From Novosphingobium sp. MW5 (GTDB lineage: Bacteria > Pseudomonadota > Alphaproteobacteria > Sphingomonadales > Sphingomonadaceae): a stretch of 64,000 nucleotides of DNA. The position numbers were made by a program, and so were the translations under genes. Below, piece after piece: positions 55,219-64,000 of the stretch (within the stretch, counting starts at the first letter, position 1; each line of letters starts with the position of its first letter). The stretch is taken from contig JAPCWB010000001.1 in NCBI GenBank assembly GCA_025938935.1, positions 1,488,001 to 1,552,000 on the forward strand. Reading direction: 5' to 3'. The notes beneath the pieces were generated by a model that searched no databases, was not told where the DNA came from, and saw only the letters and a program-made list of their open reading frames with translations.

Positions 55219-56556
55219 ATGCAAATGAACGACATGGTGCTCATCTCCACCGATGATCATATCTGCGAACCGCCGAACCTGTTCGACAACCAGCTCTCGG
55301 GCGAACTGCTCGCTACGGCGCCTAAGCTGAAAGTCGATCCGCGCGGCAAGAATTACTGGGAATACCAGGGGCAGCTCAAGGGTTCGATCGGTCTCAACGC
55401 AGTCGTGGGCCGCCCTTTCGAGGAATACGGCATGGAGCCGACCGCGCTCGAGCAGCTGCGCGATGGCTGCTACGACGTTCACGCCCGCATCGATGACATG
55501 GACGTCAACGGCATTGCCGCCTCGATGTGCTTCGGCAACTCCATCGCCTTTGACGGCCAGACCTTCCACAAGGCGCCCGACAAGAAGCTCGCCCTGCGCC
55601 ACCAGCAGGCCTACAATGACTGGCACTACGAGGAATGGTGCATGGCCTATCCGGGCCGCTTCATCCCGATCGGCGTGCTGCCGACATGGGACCAGCAGGC
55701 CACGGTGGACGAGATCAACCGCCTCGGCAAAAAGGGCTTCCGCGTCGTGCAGATGAACGAGAACCCGACGGTGCAGGGGCTGCCCAGCATCCACAACGAT
55801 TACTGGGACCCGATCTACAAGGCGCTGGTTGATAACGACATGACCATCGCGCTGCACATCGGTTCGGGCAATCCCGCGCCGCACGCCTCCATGGAAACGC
55901 CGATCGAGGCGTGGATCAGCACAATGCCCCTGTCGGTGGCGCAGGGCGTGGCGGACTGGCTGCAGCTCGACGAACTGTTCCAGTATCCCGACATGCGCAT
56001 CATCGTGTCGGAAGGTTCGATCGGCTGGGTACCCTACCTTGCCGAGCGCGCCGACTTCTCCAACTGGCGGCACGGGGTGTGGACCAAGTCGCGCTTCCAG
56101 CAGAACGGGATGAAGCCTTCCGACCTCTTGAAGAAGAACTTCTGCCACTGCTTCCTCTGGGATCCCTATGGCCTCAAGAACCTGTCCGAAGTGGGTGAGG
56201 ACAATGTGACGTACGAGGTCGATTACCCGCACTCCGACGCCGTCTGGCCTGACGCGGCGGAAATGCTCTGGCAGCAGATCGAAGGCACGAATCTGACCGA
56301 CGAGCAGATCGACAAGATCACGCACAAGAACGCGATGAACTGGCTGCGCTTCGATCCGTTCGAGCACAACAGCCGCGAAAGCCTCACCGTCGGCGCATGC
56401 CGCGCCCGCGCCGCGGCAAAGGGCGTGGACGTTTCGCCCAAGGCATCGGGCGGGGCCGTGCCGCTCACCGAAGACCGTCCAGTCACCTCTGGCGACATCA
56501 TGGGCATGTTCGCAGAGCACGCAGAGCGCCGCGCCAAGGAAAAGGAAATGGCCTGA
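55219..56556 (+). CDS. Amidohydrolase family protein (COG2159, ACMSD-like)
   Basis: A 445-residue metal-dependent hydrolase or decarboxylase of the amidohydrolase-2 group. The N-terminal metal motif is TDDHICEPPN (residues 11-20). Later metal or substrate residues lie in ALHIGSG (His), SEGSIGWVPYLAERAD, and YEVDYPHSDAVWP (Asp). Relatives include ACMSD and gamma-resorcylate decarboxylases and are common in aromatic and steroid degradation. The ATG at 55219 has GGGAG 7 nt upstream. It closes the oxygenase cluster and may cleave or decarboxylate an oxidised product. Confidence 0.9.
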   Translation: MQMNDMVLISTDDHICEPPNLFDNQLSGELLATAPKLKVDPRGKNYWEYQGQLKGSIGLNAVVGRPFEEYGMEPTALEQLRDGCYDVHARIDDMDVNGIAASMCFGNSIAFDGQTFHKAPDKKLALRHQQAYNDWHYEEWCMAYPGRFIPIGVLPTWDQQATVDEINRLGKKGFRVVQMNENPTVQGLPSIHNDYWDPIYKALVDNDMTIALHIGSGNPAPHASMETPIEAWISTMPLSVAQGVADWLQLDELFQYPDMRIIVSEGSIGWVPYLAERADFSNWRHGVWTKSRFQQNGMKPSDLLKKNFCHCFLWDPYGLKNLSEVGEDNVTYEVDYPHSDAVWPDAAEMLWQQIEGTNLTDEQIDKITHKNAMNWLRFDPFEHNSRESLTVGACRARAAAKGVDVSPKASGGAVPLTEDRPVTSGDIMGMFAEHAERRAKEKEMA

Positions 56557-56568
56557 TCCGGATGCCTT

Positions 56569-56604
56569 CCCGGGTGGCCGCTATCCACATTGCGGGCACC
56601 CGGG
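56569..56604. other. Long hairpin after the oxygenase cluster
   Basis: CCCGGGTG / CACCCGGG outer arms (8 bp) continue after one mismatch into CCGC / GCGG, giving a 12-bp stem around a 10-nt loop. It starts 12 bases after the amidohydrolase stop. No T-run follows, so it may be a weak or Rho-assisted terminator that separates the cluster from the FNR gene. Confidence 0.55.
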
Positions 56605-56674
56605 CGATCCGAATAATTTGCAGGCGCCAGCGCGATTGCCGGACGAGCCGCACTCTGATAGGCGCAATGGCGCA

Positions 56675-57370
56675 ATGTCCTCCTGCGATTCCTGCCTTGT
56701 CCGCAATCGTGCGATATGTTCGGCGCTTTCCGCCTCGGAAGTCGCCGCGTTAAACACGATTGGCCGGCACCGCACGCTGGAGCCAGGTCAGTCGCTGATC
56801 TGGGAAGACGATGAATCGATCCTCGTCGCCAATGTCGTGGAAGGCGTGCTCAAGCTTTCCACCGGGACCGAGGATGGACGTGAACAGATCGTGGGCGTGG
56901 TCTATCCGGCGGACTTCATCGGGCGGCCCTTTGGCGGACGTACCGGCCATTCGGTCACGGCTCTGACCAGCGCGCGGGTCTGCGTGTTCGGCCGCCGCGA
57001 CTTCGACGAGTTCGCCCGCAACCACCCGGCGCTTGAGCACAAGCTGCTCGAACGCACGCTGGCGGAACTGGAACGTACGCGCAGCTGGATGCTCCTGCTG
57101 GGCCGCAAGTCTGCGAGCGAAAAGGTCGCTACCTTCCTGCTCGACATGTCAGAACGGCTCGTCGATGCGGGCTGCGAAGGGGATGACAACGCGCTCAGCC
57201 GCTTCGAACTGCCGTTCTCGCGCCAGCAGGTGGCGGACGTGCTCGGCCTGACCATCGAAACGGTCAGCCGCCAGTTCACCCGGCTGAAGAGCGAAGGCGT
57301 GATCGACCTGCCGTCGCGCCGCGAAATCGTGATCCGTGATCGCAGCGAGCTCGAAGCCCAGGCGGGCTAA
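56675..57370 (+). CDS. fnrL: FNR/FnrL-type oxygen-sensing transcriptional regulator
   Basis: A 231-residue CRP/FNR protein. Four cysteines fit a [4Fe-4S] oxygen sensor: Cys4, Cys7 and Cys15 in SSCDSCLVRNRAIC, and Cys103 in RVCVF. The cyclic-nucleotide-like fold is followed by a dimer helix and a C-terminal helix-turn-helix. The recognition helix TIETVSRQF carries Glu195, Ser198 and Arg199, which read the TTGAT half-site. The ATG at 56675 is preferred over a TTG 19 codons upstream because it places the cysteines at the usual N-terminal position. Likely targets here are ccoN, ompW and the candidate small RNA. Confidence 0.93.
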   Translation: MSSCDSCLVRNRAICSALSASEVAALNTIGRHRTLEPGQSLIWEDDESILVANVVEGVLKLSTGTEDGREQIVGVVYPADFIGRPFGGRTGHSVTALTSARVCVFGRRDFDEFARNHPALEHKLLERTLAELERTRSWMLLLGRKSASEKVATFLLDMSERLVDAGCEGDDNALSRFELPFSRQQVADVLGLTIETVSRQFTRLKSEGVIDLPSRREIVIRDRSELEAQAG

Positions 57371-57373
57371 GGC

Positions 57374-57808
57374 TTACTTGGCCGGCTTGCCCTTGGGCGC
57401 GGCCTCGTCCTCGTCCTCGTAAACCACCGGCAGCTTCGGCGCGGTCTGGCGCGGGGCCTTGGTCCACTTGGCCTTGGCGGGATCCATCACCGCGCCAACG
57501 AGGATCTCGTAGTCTTCCTCCGGCACGGCCTGTTCGGCGGCGGCGGGTGCGTCCTGCGCAGCGGCGGGGAGGGCGGCGATATTGGCTGCACCCATGGCCA
57601 GCGCGGCAATCGCGGCGCGTGCGGGGACCTTGTAGCTTACACAGACCGACTCTTCGCATGAGGCAAGGAAGGCGCGCCGCTCGGGCTCGTTCAAGGCGGT
57701 AAGGTCATGCACCTCGCGCTGGCACATGCGGCAGGTAGAGCCTTCCATCAGTTCCGCCAGGCGTGACTTATAGGGGCAAGGTCCGGTAATCACAGGGAAC
57801 ATGCTCAT
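57374..57808 (-). CDS. Cys-motif protein of unknown function
   Basis: A 144-residue protein whose N-terminal 55 residues hold CPYKSRLAELMEGSTCRMCQ, REVHDLTAL and ASCEESVCVSYKV. That is a Cys-x2-Cys pair plus paired cysteines, probably metal- or disulfide-linked. A hydrophobic segment (ARAAIAALAMGAANIAALPAAAQ) follows, which could be a membrane helix. The acidic/Lys tail ends in GKPAK. Similar N-terminal GxxCxxC...DLT domains occur in sphingomonads and Bacteroidetes without known function. It has a good promoter and GGGAGAG ribosome site, and its stop is 3 bases from the fnr stop (convergent). Confidence 0.7.
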   Translation of the reverse strand: MSMFPVITGPCPYKSRLAELMEGSTCRMCQREVHDLTALNEPERRAFLASCEESVCVSYKVPARAAIAALAMGAANIAALPAAAQDAPAAAEQAVPEEDYEILVGAVMDPAKAKWTKAPRQTAPKLPVVYEDEDEAAPKGKPAK

Positions 57809-57834
57809 TGCGACTCTCCCACCGTTTCAATGTT

Positions 57835-57862
57835 ATATTATCCCATAAACTGTTTTTGGCAA
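57835..57862 (-). promoter_or_regulatory. Sigma70-like promoter for the Cys-motif gene
   Basis: On the minus strand TTGCCA (57857-57862) and TAATAT (57835-57840) are separated by 16 bases, close to the housekeeping promoter consensus. The start codon lies 27 bases downstream. Confidence 0.6.
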
Positions 57863-57915
57863 GCGCAGCGCCCCGCAGTCTATGCGAACAAGCTTACCTG
57901 GGTTAGGGAGCCGGG

Positions 57916-59454
57916 GTGAACGGCCCCTATCTCCCTCAAGCGCAGCGCACACTGATCACCATTTCGATCATGGCCGCCGCGATCATGAACCAGGTCGATA
58001 CCACCATCGCCAACGTCGCCTTGCCGCACATGCAGGGTACGACCTCAGCCTCGCGCGAACAGATCTCGTGGGTGCTGACCAGCTACATCATCGCCATGGC
58101 CATCACCACACCGCTCACCGGCTGGCTGGCCGAGCGGTTCGGGCGCAAGAAGGTGCTGCTGGTTTCGATTGCCGGTTTCACAATCGTTTCGGGGCTTTGC
58201 GGCGTTTCAGTCAATCTTGAGGAACTGGTCCTCTTTCGCTTCCTGCAAGGGATGTTCGGATCCTCGCTGATCCCGATCAGCCAGGTTATCCTCATGACGC
58301 TCAATCCGCCCGAAGAGCGTGGACGTTCGATGGCGATCTTCGGCCTCGGCTTCATCATGGGCCCGCTGATCGGGCCGCTGCTCGGCGGGTGGCTGACGGA
58401 GAACTATTCCTGGCACTGGGTATTCCTGATCAACCTGCCGGTCGGCATCGCTGCCTTCTTCGGAACCCTGACGTTCCTGCCCGACATCAACGAGGAATCG
58501 CGCCCTTTCGACCTGTTCGGTTTCGGCCTGCTGGCGCTCGCCATTGGCATGTTGCAGCTCATGCTCGACAGGGGCGGTTCGCTGGACTGGTTCCATTCGA
58601 CCGAGATCAGCGTGGAGGCCGGAATAAGCGCGCTCGCCCTGTTCCTCTTCATAGTCCACTGCCTGACTGCGGAGCATCCCTTTGTTCGGCTTGAAATATT
58701 CAAGGACCGTAACTTCACTGTCAGTTCGCTGTTGGGCCTGGTGATCGGCGTACTGATGTTCGGGACAATGTCGCTGCTGCCGCCAATGCTGGCCGGCTTG
58801 TTCGGCCAGCCCATCATGGACATTGGTGAGGCCATGGCGCCGCGCGGGATTGGCACCTTCTGCGCGACGATTATCGTCGGACGCCTCATCGGCCGGGTGG
58901 ATATCCGCATCCTCGCCATGGTCGGGCTGGGCGGATCGGCCCTGTCATCATGGATGCTTTCGAATATGTCGCTCGCTTCCGACACGAGCGTCATCATGAT
59001 CACCGGCTTTATTACCGGCTTCGCGATGAGCTTGCTGTTCGTGCCGCTATCCACGACGTCCTTTGCCACTCTTCCGCCGCGCTACTTGAACGAGGCTTCG
59101 GCGGTGTCGACGCTGATCCGCTACATCGGCTCGGCAGCGGGCATTTCCGCGGTACAGGTGATGACGACGCACAATGAGTCGGTCGTCCAGTCACGCCTTA
59201 CCGAGGGACTGCGGCCTGACGACCCAGTATTCAGCTGGGTGAGGCCGGATATTGACCTCTCGGCGCTCGATGGTGCGGCACGGATGACTTACGAGACCGT
59301 CCGGCAAGCCATGATGGTCGCGTATGTCGACACGTTCTGGATGCTCTTCCTGCTATGCTTGGCGTCGATGCCGCTGGTGCTCTTGCTCAAGCATACACCG
59401 GCGCGCGCTCCCCACCCTGAGGGTGAGGAGCAGCGGCACCTTGCGATGGAGTAA
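57916..59454 (+). CDS. MFS drug/efflux transporter, DHA2 (EmrB/QacA) family
   Basis: A 512-residue exporter has about 14 hydrophobic segments. Motif D1 is NQVDTTIANVALPHM, motif A is GWLAERFGRKKVLL, and motif C-like glycines lie in GLGFIMGPLIGPLLGGWLTE. The start is GTG at 57916 with GGGAG 5 nt upstream. No MFP (EmrA-type) partner gene is adjacent, so it may act alone. It converges on the DUF4136 lipoprotein gene with 2 bases between stops. Confidence 0.92.
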   Translation: MNGPYLPQAQRTLITISIMAAAIMNQVDTTIANVALPHMQGTTSASREQISWVLTSYIIAMAITTPLTGWLAERFGRKKVLLVSIAGFTIVSGLCGVSVNLEELVLFRFLQGMFGSSLIPISQVILMTLNPPEERGRSMAIFGLGFIMGPLIGPLLGGWLTENYSWHWVFLINLPVGIAAFFGTLTFLPDINEESRPFDLFGFGLLALAIGMLQLMLDRGGSLDWFHSTEISVEAGISALALFLFIVHCLTAEHPFVRLEIFKDRNFTVSSLLGLVIGVLMFGTMSLLPPMLAGLFGQPIMDIGEAMAPRGIGTFCATIIVGRLIGRVDIRILAMVGLGGSALSSWMLSNMSLASDTSVIMITGFITGFAMSLLFVPLSTTSFATLPPRYLNEASAVSTLIRYIGSAAGISAVQVMTTHNESVVQSRLTEGLRPDDPVFSWVRPDIDLSALDGAARMTYETVRQAMMVAYVDTFWMLFLLCLASMPLVLLLKHTPARAPHPEGEEQRHLAME

Positions 59455-59456
59455 GC

Positions 59457-60134
59457 TTACTTGCGCTTCTTTTCCGGGGCGACGGTGATACGCACCGTCT
59501 CGCCAGAGCGGCCCGGGAAGTCGGTGAACATGGCCTCGACGAGGTTCGGCACGAGGTAGCCCAGCCGGTTCGATGTCGACACCGCCTCGGCCTTGCCCTC
59601 AAACAAGCGGCGGCCGCTGCCACGATCGTCGATCTTCATCTCGATGCCGCTGGTATAGACGGTGTAGCTTTCCACGCCATTGTCGAACCAGGGATCGTAC
59701 CAGCCGTAACCCCAGGCGCCATAAGGCCGGTAGCCGAAGCCCCGATAGGGGCGGCCGTAATAGCCCATGCGGCCATAGCCATACCACGGGCTCCAGAACG
59801 GATCGCCCGCGAAGCCGGTCTGGCGCACACGTTCACGGCCCTTGTCGACGCCATAGTCGAAGCGGACCAGCAGGTTGGCGTTTTCCGGGCGGGCCGGCGT
59901 GTAGCCGAGCGAAGCCATGCGCGCTTCGACAAGGCGCGCGTACTGGGAAAACTCAAGCCCACCGGCGAGAGCCGGATCGTCGGCCACCACGGCAAAGGTC
60001 TGGCCGGCCGGTGCCGGAAGCTGCGATTCGAAGCGCTTCACGTTGGCGGTAAGGCCGCTGGTGCAGGCCGAAAGGGCCAGCGCGAGAGGAGCCGCCAGAA
60101 GCGCGAAACGGAGGGTATTGCGACGCGTATTCAT
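59457..60134 (-). CDS. DUF4136-family lipoprotein
   Basis: A 225-residue lipoprotein has lipobox LSAC (Cys24). The DUF4136 domain has TFAVVADDPALAGGLEFSQYARLVEARMASLGY, split over residues 45-80. A Tyr/Gly-rich insert follows (GYGRMGYYGRPYRGFGYRPY), then VYTSGIEMKIDD. Function is unknown; the family is anchored in the envelope. The 141-bp gap to trpS holds one small hairpin. Confidence 0.88.
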   Translation of the reverse strand: MNTRRNTLRFALLAAPLALALSACTSGLTANVKRFESQLPAPAGQTFAVVADDPALAGGLEFSQYARLVEARMASLGYTPARPENANLLVRFDYGVDKGRERVRQTGFAGDPFWSPWYGYGRMGYYGRPYRGFGYRPYGAWGYGWYDPWFDNGVESYTVYTSGIEMKIDDRGSGRRLFEGKAEAVSTSNRLGYLVPNLVEAMFTDFPGRSGETVRITVAPEKKRK

Positions 60135-60253
60135 TTCATGTCCCCAAGACTTGGTCCGGAACGGACGCGCATGAGGCCCGAAGGCCAGAAGACGCCGAGT
60201 CTCCGGAATACATGAACTTGCCTTATGTTCCCGGCGCTGAACAGGGGTTGAAT

Positions 60254-60270
60254 ATGGAGCGTGGCTCCAT
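60254..60270. other. Hairpin downstream of trpS
   Basis: ATGGAGC-GTG-GCTCCAT forms a 7-bp stem with a 3-nt loop, 5 bases after the trpS stop on the minus strand. No U-tract follows, so termination would be weak. Confidence 0.4.
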
Positions 60271-60275
60271 GCAAC

Positions 60276-61295
60276 TCAGCCCCTTACGAGCCCCAGGGCA
60301 GCGTAGGTTTTGTCCAGCGTCGGCACGGCCAGCTCGCGCGCCTTGGCCGCGCCGGCGCGGAGGATCGCATCGAGCGCGGAGGTATCGCCCTTGAGCTCCA
60401 CGAAACGCGCGTTGATGGGTGCTAGCTTGCTTACGAGCAGTTCACCCAGCGCCGGCTTGAATTTGCCAAAGCCCTCGCCGCCAAAATCGGCCAGCACGGA
60501 ATCGACACTCAAGCCCGACAGCGCGGCAAAGATGCCCACGAGGTTGGCAGCTTCCGGACGGCCTTCGAGCCCCGCTTTCTCGCTCGGCAGGGGCTCGGGA
60601 TCGGTCTTGGCCTTCTTCACCTTCTGCATGATCGTGTCGGCATCGTCGGTGAGGTTGATGCGGCTCATGTCCGAAGGGTCGGACTTCGACATCTTCGCCG
60701 ATCCGTCGCGCAGGCTCATGATGCGGGCGGCTTCGGGCGGGATGATCGGGTCGGGCAGGGTGAATACCGGCGCGTCTTCCGAAGCGAAGTCGTTGTTGAA
60801 CTTCTGCGCGATGTCGCGCGCCAGTTCCAGGTGCTGCTTCTGGTCCTCGCCCACCGGAACGTGGGTCGCCTGATAAAGCAACACGTCCGCCGCCTGCAGC
60901 ACAGGATAGGTGAAGAGCGCGATGGAGGCACCCTCGCGGTTCTTGCCGGCCTTGTCCTTCCACTGCGTCATGCGGTTCAGCCAGCCCATGCGGGCCGTGC
61001 CGTTGAGCAGCCATTGCAGTTCGGCATGCTGCGGAACCTGCGCCTGGTTGAACAGGATCGACTTATCGGGATTGATCCCGCAGGCGACCAGCGCCGCGAC
61101 CATTTCGCGCGTGTTGGCGGCAAGCTCGGCGGGAACGTGCGGCATGGAGATCGCGTGCAGATCGGCCAGGAAATAGAGCGACTGTCCGCCGCCTGCCGCC
61201 ACATCGTCCTGCATCTTCACCCAATTGCGGATCGCCCCCAGGTAATTGCCGAGGTGCAGATTGCCGGTGGGCTGGATGCCGGAAACGATACGCAT
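60276..61295 (-). CDS. trpS: Tryptophanyl-tRNA synthetase
   Basis: This class I synthetase charges tRNA-Trp. The 339-residue protein has the HIGH-type motif HLGN (residues 14-17) and KMSKS (201-205), plus [16 protein letters not shown] at the start. The length matches bacterial TrpRS. It follows murJ by 5 bp and is probably co-transcribed with it. Confidence 0.97.
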   Translation of the reverse strand: MRIVSGIQPTGNLHLGNYLGAIRNWVKMQDDVAAGGGQSLYFLADLHAISMPHVPAELAANTREMVAALVACGINPDKSILFNQAQVPQHAELQWLLNGTARMGWLNRMTQWKDKAGKNREGASIALFTYPVLQAADVLLYQATHVPVGEDQKQHLELARDIAQKFNNDFASEDAPVFTLPDPIIPPEAARIMSLRDGSAKMSKSDPSDMSRINLTDDADTIMQKVKKAKTDPEPLPSEKAGLEGRPEAANLVGIFAALSGLSVDSVLADFGGEGFGKFKPALGELLVSKLAPINARFVELKGDTSALDAILRAGAAKARELAVPTLDKTYAALGLVRG

Positions 61296-61300
61296 GATTG

Positions 61301-62920
61301 TTACTCTACTTCGAGGATTTCATCGTCGGACTTGTTGCGCTTGGGGCGGCGGCGCTTGAGCAGCTTGATCAGGTCTTCGTCAAGCGCGCCGGCAATCCAG
61401 GCGGCGGCGAAGAAGACGACCATGCCGATCGCCACCAGTGCCGAGAGCGACCAGACGCGGTCGAGCACCGAGCCGGAATAGCGGTCAGCCATCATGGGCA
61501 TGGCCCACCACAGCGCCGCGCCCATGGCTGCCGTCGCAACGATCTGGCGCGCGATGCGGTTGCCCAGCTTGGCGGTGAAGTGGAACCAGCCGCGCCGGTG
61601 CAGCATGGTGTATAGCAGCAGGCAGTTGAGGCTGGCCGAACAGGCCGTCGCAGCGGCCAGGCCGACGATGCCGTATCGGTTCACGACATAGACATTCAGG
61701 CCCACGTTGAAGATCAACGATGCCAGCGCCGTCCACACCGGGGTGCGGGTGTCCTCACGCGCGAAGAAGCCGGGGTTCAGGATCTTGACGATCACGTAGG
61801 CGGGCAAGCCCGCGACGAGGGCGACGACGATATTTGCCATGATCGCGCCGTCCGCCTGGGTGAACTTGCCCCCGACGAAGAAGGCAGTGCAGAAGGCAGG
61901 AGCGCAGACTGCCAGCGCCACGGCGGCGGGCAGGGTGAGCAGGGTGGCGATCTCGAAAGCATTGGCCTGTAGCCGCTGCGCTTCCTTGGCGTCACCCGTG
62001 TGAATGTGGCGCGAGAGCATCGGCAGGATCGCCGTGCCCAGAGCTATGCCGACGATGCCGAGCGGCATCTGGTTGAGCCGGTCGGCCAACTTGAGTAGCG
62101 ACAGCGAGCCCTGCGGCAGGCTGGTGGCAAAGAACGTGTCGACCAATTGGCTGATCTGATAGATGCCCGCACCGAAAGTGGCGGGCAGGATGAGCGCGCC
62201 CATCTTGCGAACTTCCGGCGTCAGCTTCGGCATGGTGAGCTTGAGCCGCACGCCCGAGCGGTGCGCTTCCCACCAGAGGTAGAGGAACTGCGCCACGCCG
62301 GAGATCGAAACTGCAGCGGCGAGACAGTAGCCGACCACCGTATCGTCCGAGCTGGCCCCCCGCAGTTCGCGCCCCAGCAGGATGCCGCTGATCAGGAAGA
62401 TGTTCAGCAGGACCGGCGCGAACGCTCCGGGTCCGAAACGCGATCGCGCGTTGAGCAGGCCTGACAACATGGCCACCAGGCTGATGAAGAACAGGTAGGG
62501 GAAGGTCACCCGGCTGAGCAGGACGGCCAGGTCGAACTTGCCAGCGACATTCGCATATTCGCGGGCCAGCAGCCAGACGATGCCCGGCATGAAGACCATG
62601 GCCACCGCGCTGAAGGCAAACAGCACCCAGACGAAGACCGCGAGGACATCGTCGGCGAACTTCTCGGCCGCCTCTTCGCTGCCCTCTTTGCCGTCCGCCC
62701 CGTGCAACGCGCGGCTGTACATAGGCACGAAAGCGACGCTGAAGGCACCTTCCGCAAAAAGGCGGCGGAAGGTGTTGGGGAGCGTGAAGGCGAGCTGGAA
62801 CGCGTCCGCCACCAGCCCGGCGCCCAGCACGCGGGCCAGCAGCATGTCGCGGGCAAAGCCGAAGACACGGCTGATCGCCGTCAGCCCGCCAATCGTGCCG
62901 ACGTTGCGGATCAGGCTCAT
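61301..62920 (-). CDS. murJ: MurJ/MviN lipid II flippase
   Basis: This 539-residue MOP-superfamily flippase has about 14 membrane helices and exports lipid II for peptidoglycan synthesis. Typical motifs are [25 protein letters not shown] (from residue 16), [17 protein letters not shown], and [21 protein letters not shown]. The ATG at 62920 starts [12 protein letters not shown]; 25 further codons in frame overlap the gap after secB and are not supported. Confidence 0.96.
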   Translation of the reverse strand: MSLIRNVGTIGGLTAISRVFGFARDMLLARVLGAGLVADAFQLAFTLPNTFRRLFAEGAFSVAFVPMYSRALHGADGKEGSEEAAEKFADDVLAVFVWVLFAFSAVAMVFMPGIVWLLAREYANVAGKFDLAVLLSRVTFPYLFFISLVAMLSGLLNARSRFGPGAFAPVLLNIFLISGILLGRELRGASSDDTVVGYCLAAAVSISGVAQFLYLWWEAHRSGVRLKLTMPKLTPEVRKMGALILPATFGAGIYQISQLVDTFFATSLPQGSLSLLKLADRLNQMPLGIVGIALGTAILPMLSRHIHTGDAKEAQRLQANAFEIATLLTLPAAVALAVCAPAFCTAFFVGGKFTQADGAIMANIVVALVAGLPAYVIVKILNPGFFAREDTRTPVWTALASLIFNVGLNVYVVNRYGIVGLAAATACSASLNCLLLYTMLHRRGWFHFTAKLGNRIARQIVATAAMGAALWWAMPMMADRYSGSVLDRVWSLSALVAIGMVVFFAAAWIAGALDEDLIKLLKRRRPKRNKSDDEILEVE

Positions 62921-62945
62921 GCCGGATTGCCCCCCAGAGCTGCGA

Positions 62946-63464
62946 TCAGGCGTTGCCCGCCGGTTCGGCCTCGGCGGTCTGCTGTGCGGCGGCAAGCTGC
63001 TGCGCGTAGAGACCGTTGAAGTCGATCGGGTCGAGCATCACCGGCGGGAAGCCGGCATCGCGCACGGCGTCGGAAATGATGCGGCGGGCGAAGGGGAACA
63101 GGATGCGGGGGGCTTCGGCATAAGTGAAGGCGTGCTCTGCCTCTGCCGGCAGGCCGCGCATGCCGATGAGGCCGCAATAAGTCAGCTCAACGATGAAGGC
63201 GGTGCCGGCTTCGTGCTTGGAAGTGAGCTGGATGCGCAGCTTGACCTCGTGGATCTCGCCTTCGACCTGCTCGGCCTCGACATTCATCTGCACGTCGAGC
63301 TGCGGCGCGTCCTGCCACTGGTAGGACATCGGCGCGTTCGGATTCTCGACCGAGAGATCCTTGACGTACTGCGAGATGACGCCGGCTGCTGGGCCCGTGT
63401 CTTCGCCGTTGGGAGCGGGCGAATCGAGATCGAGATCGGTGATGACGTTGCCTTCGTCGGCCAT
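62946..63464 (-). CDS. secB: SecB protein-export chaperone
   Basis: This cytoplasmic tetrameric chaperone keeps preproteins unfolded for SecA. The 172-residue protein has the conserved QYVKDLSVENPNAP, LTYCGLIGMRGLP, and the C-terminal LFPFARRIISDAVRDAGFPPVMLDPIDF, split over residues about 115-145. The acidic N-terminus (MADEGNVITDLDLD) follows an ATG with AGGAA 9 nt upstream. It lies 25 bp before murJ and is divergent from the Tim44-like gene. Confidence 0.96.
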   Translation of the reverse strand: MADEGNVITDLDLDSPAPNGEDTGPAAGVISQYVKDLSVENPNAPMSYQWQDAPQLDVQMNVEAEQVEGEIHEVKLRIQLTSKHEAGTAFIVELTYCGLIGMRGLPAEAEHAFTYAEAPRILFPFARRIISDAVRDAGFPPVMLDPIDFNGLYAQQLAAAQQTAEAEPAGNA

Positions 63465-63685
63465 TTTTCGAAGTTCCTGAAAAAGGGGGAGTGATAGGTT
63501 GCCGGCGCGCCTAGCATCGCGCGTGGCCAGCGGCAACCTCCGCTTTCGTGGCAGCAGGGCATCAATCCGGCGCAAATTCTTGCCCTAATGCCGTCATCCA
63601 CGCGTTGTTCATTTGTCAATGCTACCTATCTGGGGTTAGGAAGAGCCAACGCGCGTGCCTGCACGCATGGAATGAAAGTCCTGCC

Positions 63686-64000
63686 GTGACCGTTCAGATT
63701 GTCATCCTTGCCCTGATCGCAGCCTTCCCGGGCCTGCGTCTCTATTCGGTGCTCGGCCGCCGCGCGGAGCATGAGGAAGAGACGATATCCGGCCGTGTCG
63801 ACGCCGGCTCCGACGCCAAGCTTTCGCAGGTGCCGCTGCCCAAGGGGCTGCCCGTTCCTGCTGGTGCCCAGCGCGAAATTCCGGGCGTGCTTGCTCCCGC
63901 CGAGCGCGCCCTGCGGGAAATCGCCGCGGCTGACCGCCGTTTCGACCTACTCACTTTCCTCGCCGGTGCAGAAGGCGCCTATCGCATGGCGCTCGAAGCC
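63686..64000 (+). CDS. Tim44/TimA-like protein, N-terminal part
   Basis: The first 105 codons are in the window; the gene runs past the right edge. The N-terminus has one membrane segment (VTVQIVILALIAAFPGLRLY), a charged linker (RRAEHEEETISGR), a Pro-rich stretch, and the beginning of the Tim44-like domain (DRRFDLLTFLAGAEGAYRMALEA). Bacterial relatives are membrane-bound and lie next to secB in many alphaproteobacteria. GTG at 63686 is the likely start; a nearby ATG leads to a stop after five codons. The 221-bp gap to secB is a divergent promoter region without a recognised motif. Confidence 0.85.
   Translation, partial: MTVQIVILALIAAFPGLRLYSVLGRRAEHEEETISGRVDAGSDAKLSQVPLPKGLPVPAGAQREIPGVLAPAERALREIAAADRRFDLLTFLAGAEGAYRMALEA

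Overview
This is a GC-rich alphaproteobacterial chromosome segment, most likely from the Sphingomonadales (Novosphingobium/Sphingobium/Erythrobacter-like). Pointers to this are the trpS-murJ-secB-Tim44 order, the mdh-sucD-sucA-odhB-lpd cluster, many GTG/TTG starts with GGGGAG-type ribosome binding sites, a cbb3 oxidase operon under FNR-type boxes, and abundant Rieske and P450 oxygenases. No tRNA, rRNA, CRISPR array, transposase or integrase was recognised.

Layout. 1-6.4 kb: a Tad/Flp pilus operon on the minus strand (cpaA, cpaB, cpaC, cpaD, cpaE, tadB, start of tadC) that lacks the CpaF ATPase at its usual place. 6.5-15.1 kb: a hydrolase/FAD-oxidoreductase pair, small envelope proteins, a TRIC-like channel, two tandem cytochromes P450 behind a palindromic operator, and three minus-strand genes including a short SEDS-like membrane protein. 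15.1-22.7 kb: the lower TCA operon (mdh, sucD, sucA, odhB, lpd) with no sucC. 24.7-29.4 kb: a cobalamin riboswitch followed by a TonB receptor and BtuF, BtuC and BtuD. 29.4-29.5 kb: a candidate FNR-activated small RNA. 29.5-38.4 kb: two minus-strand units for oxidative sugar catabolism (GMC dehydrogenase plus small subunit, two ThuA proteins, two xylose-isomerase-like enzymes, a Gfo/Idh/MocA dehydrogenase, an MFS carrier). 38.5-47.8 kb: a complete high-affinity cbb3 oxidase locus, ccoNOQP-ccoGHIS, a small Cys-rich secreted protein and hemN. 48.1 kb: OmpW. 48.9-56.6 kb: an unusual oxygenase cluster of three Rieske alpha subunits, a Baeyer-Villiger monooxygenase and an amidohydrolase. 56.7-64 kb: an FNR regulator with a four-Cys cluster motif, an MFS exporter, a DUF4136 lipoprotein, and trpS, murJ, secB and a Tim44-like gene.

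How the parts connect. The FNR protein carries the E-x2-S-R recognition helix expected to bind TTGAT-N4-ATCAA. Such boxes occur before ccoN and, in weaker form, before ompW and before the candidate small RNA. Low-oxygen respiration, anaerobic heme synthesis and an outer-membrane porin therefore look like one regulon. The oxygenase cluster has all the catalytic components for attacking a hydrophobic or cyclic substrate but no linked ferredoxin or reductase.

Sequence integrity. Four single-frame disruptions lie inside otherwise well-conserved genes (sucA, btuD, ccoH, ccoP). They look like single-base indels and could be sequencing errors or real lesions. Genes were called on the corrected reading and flagged.
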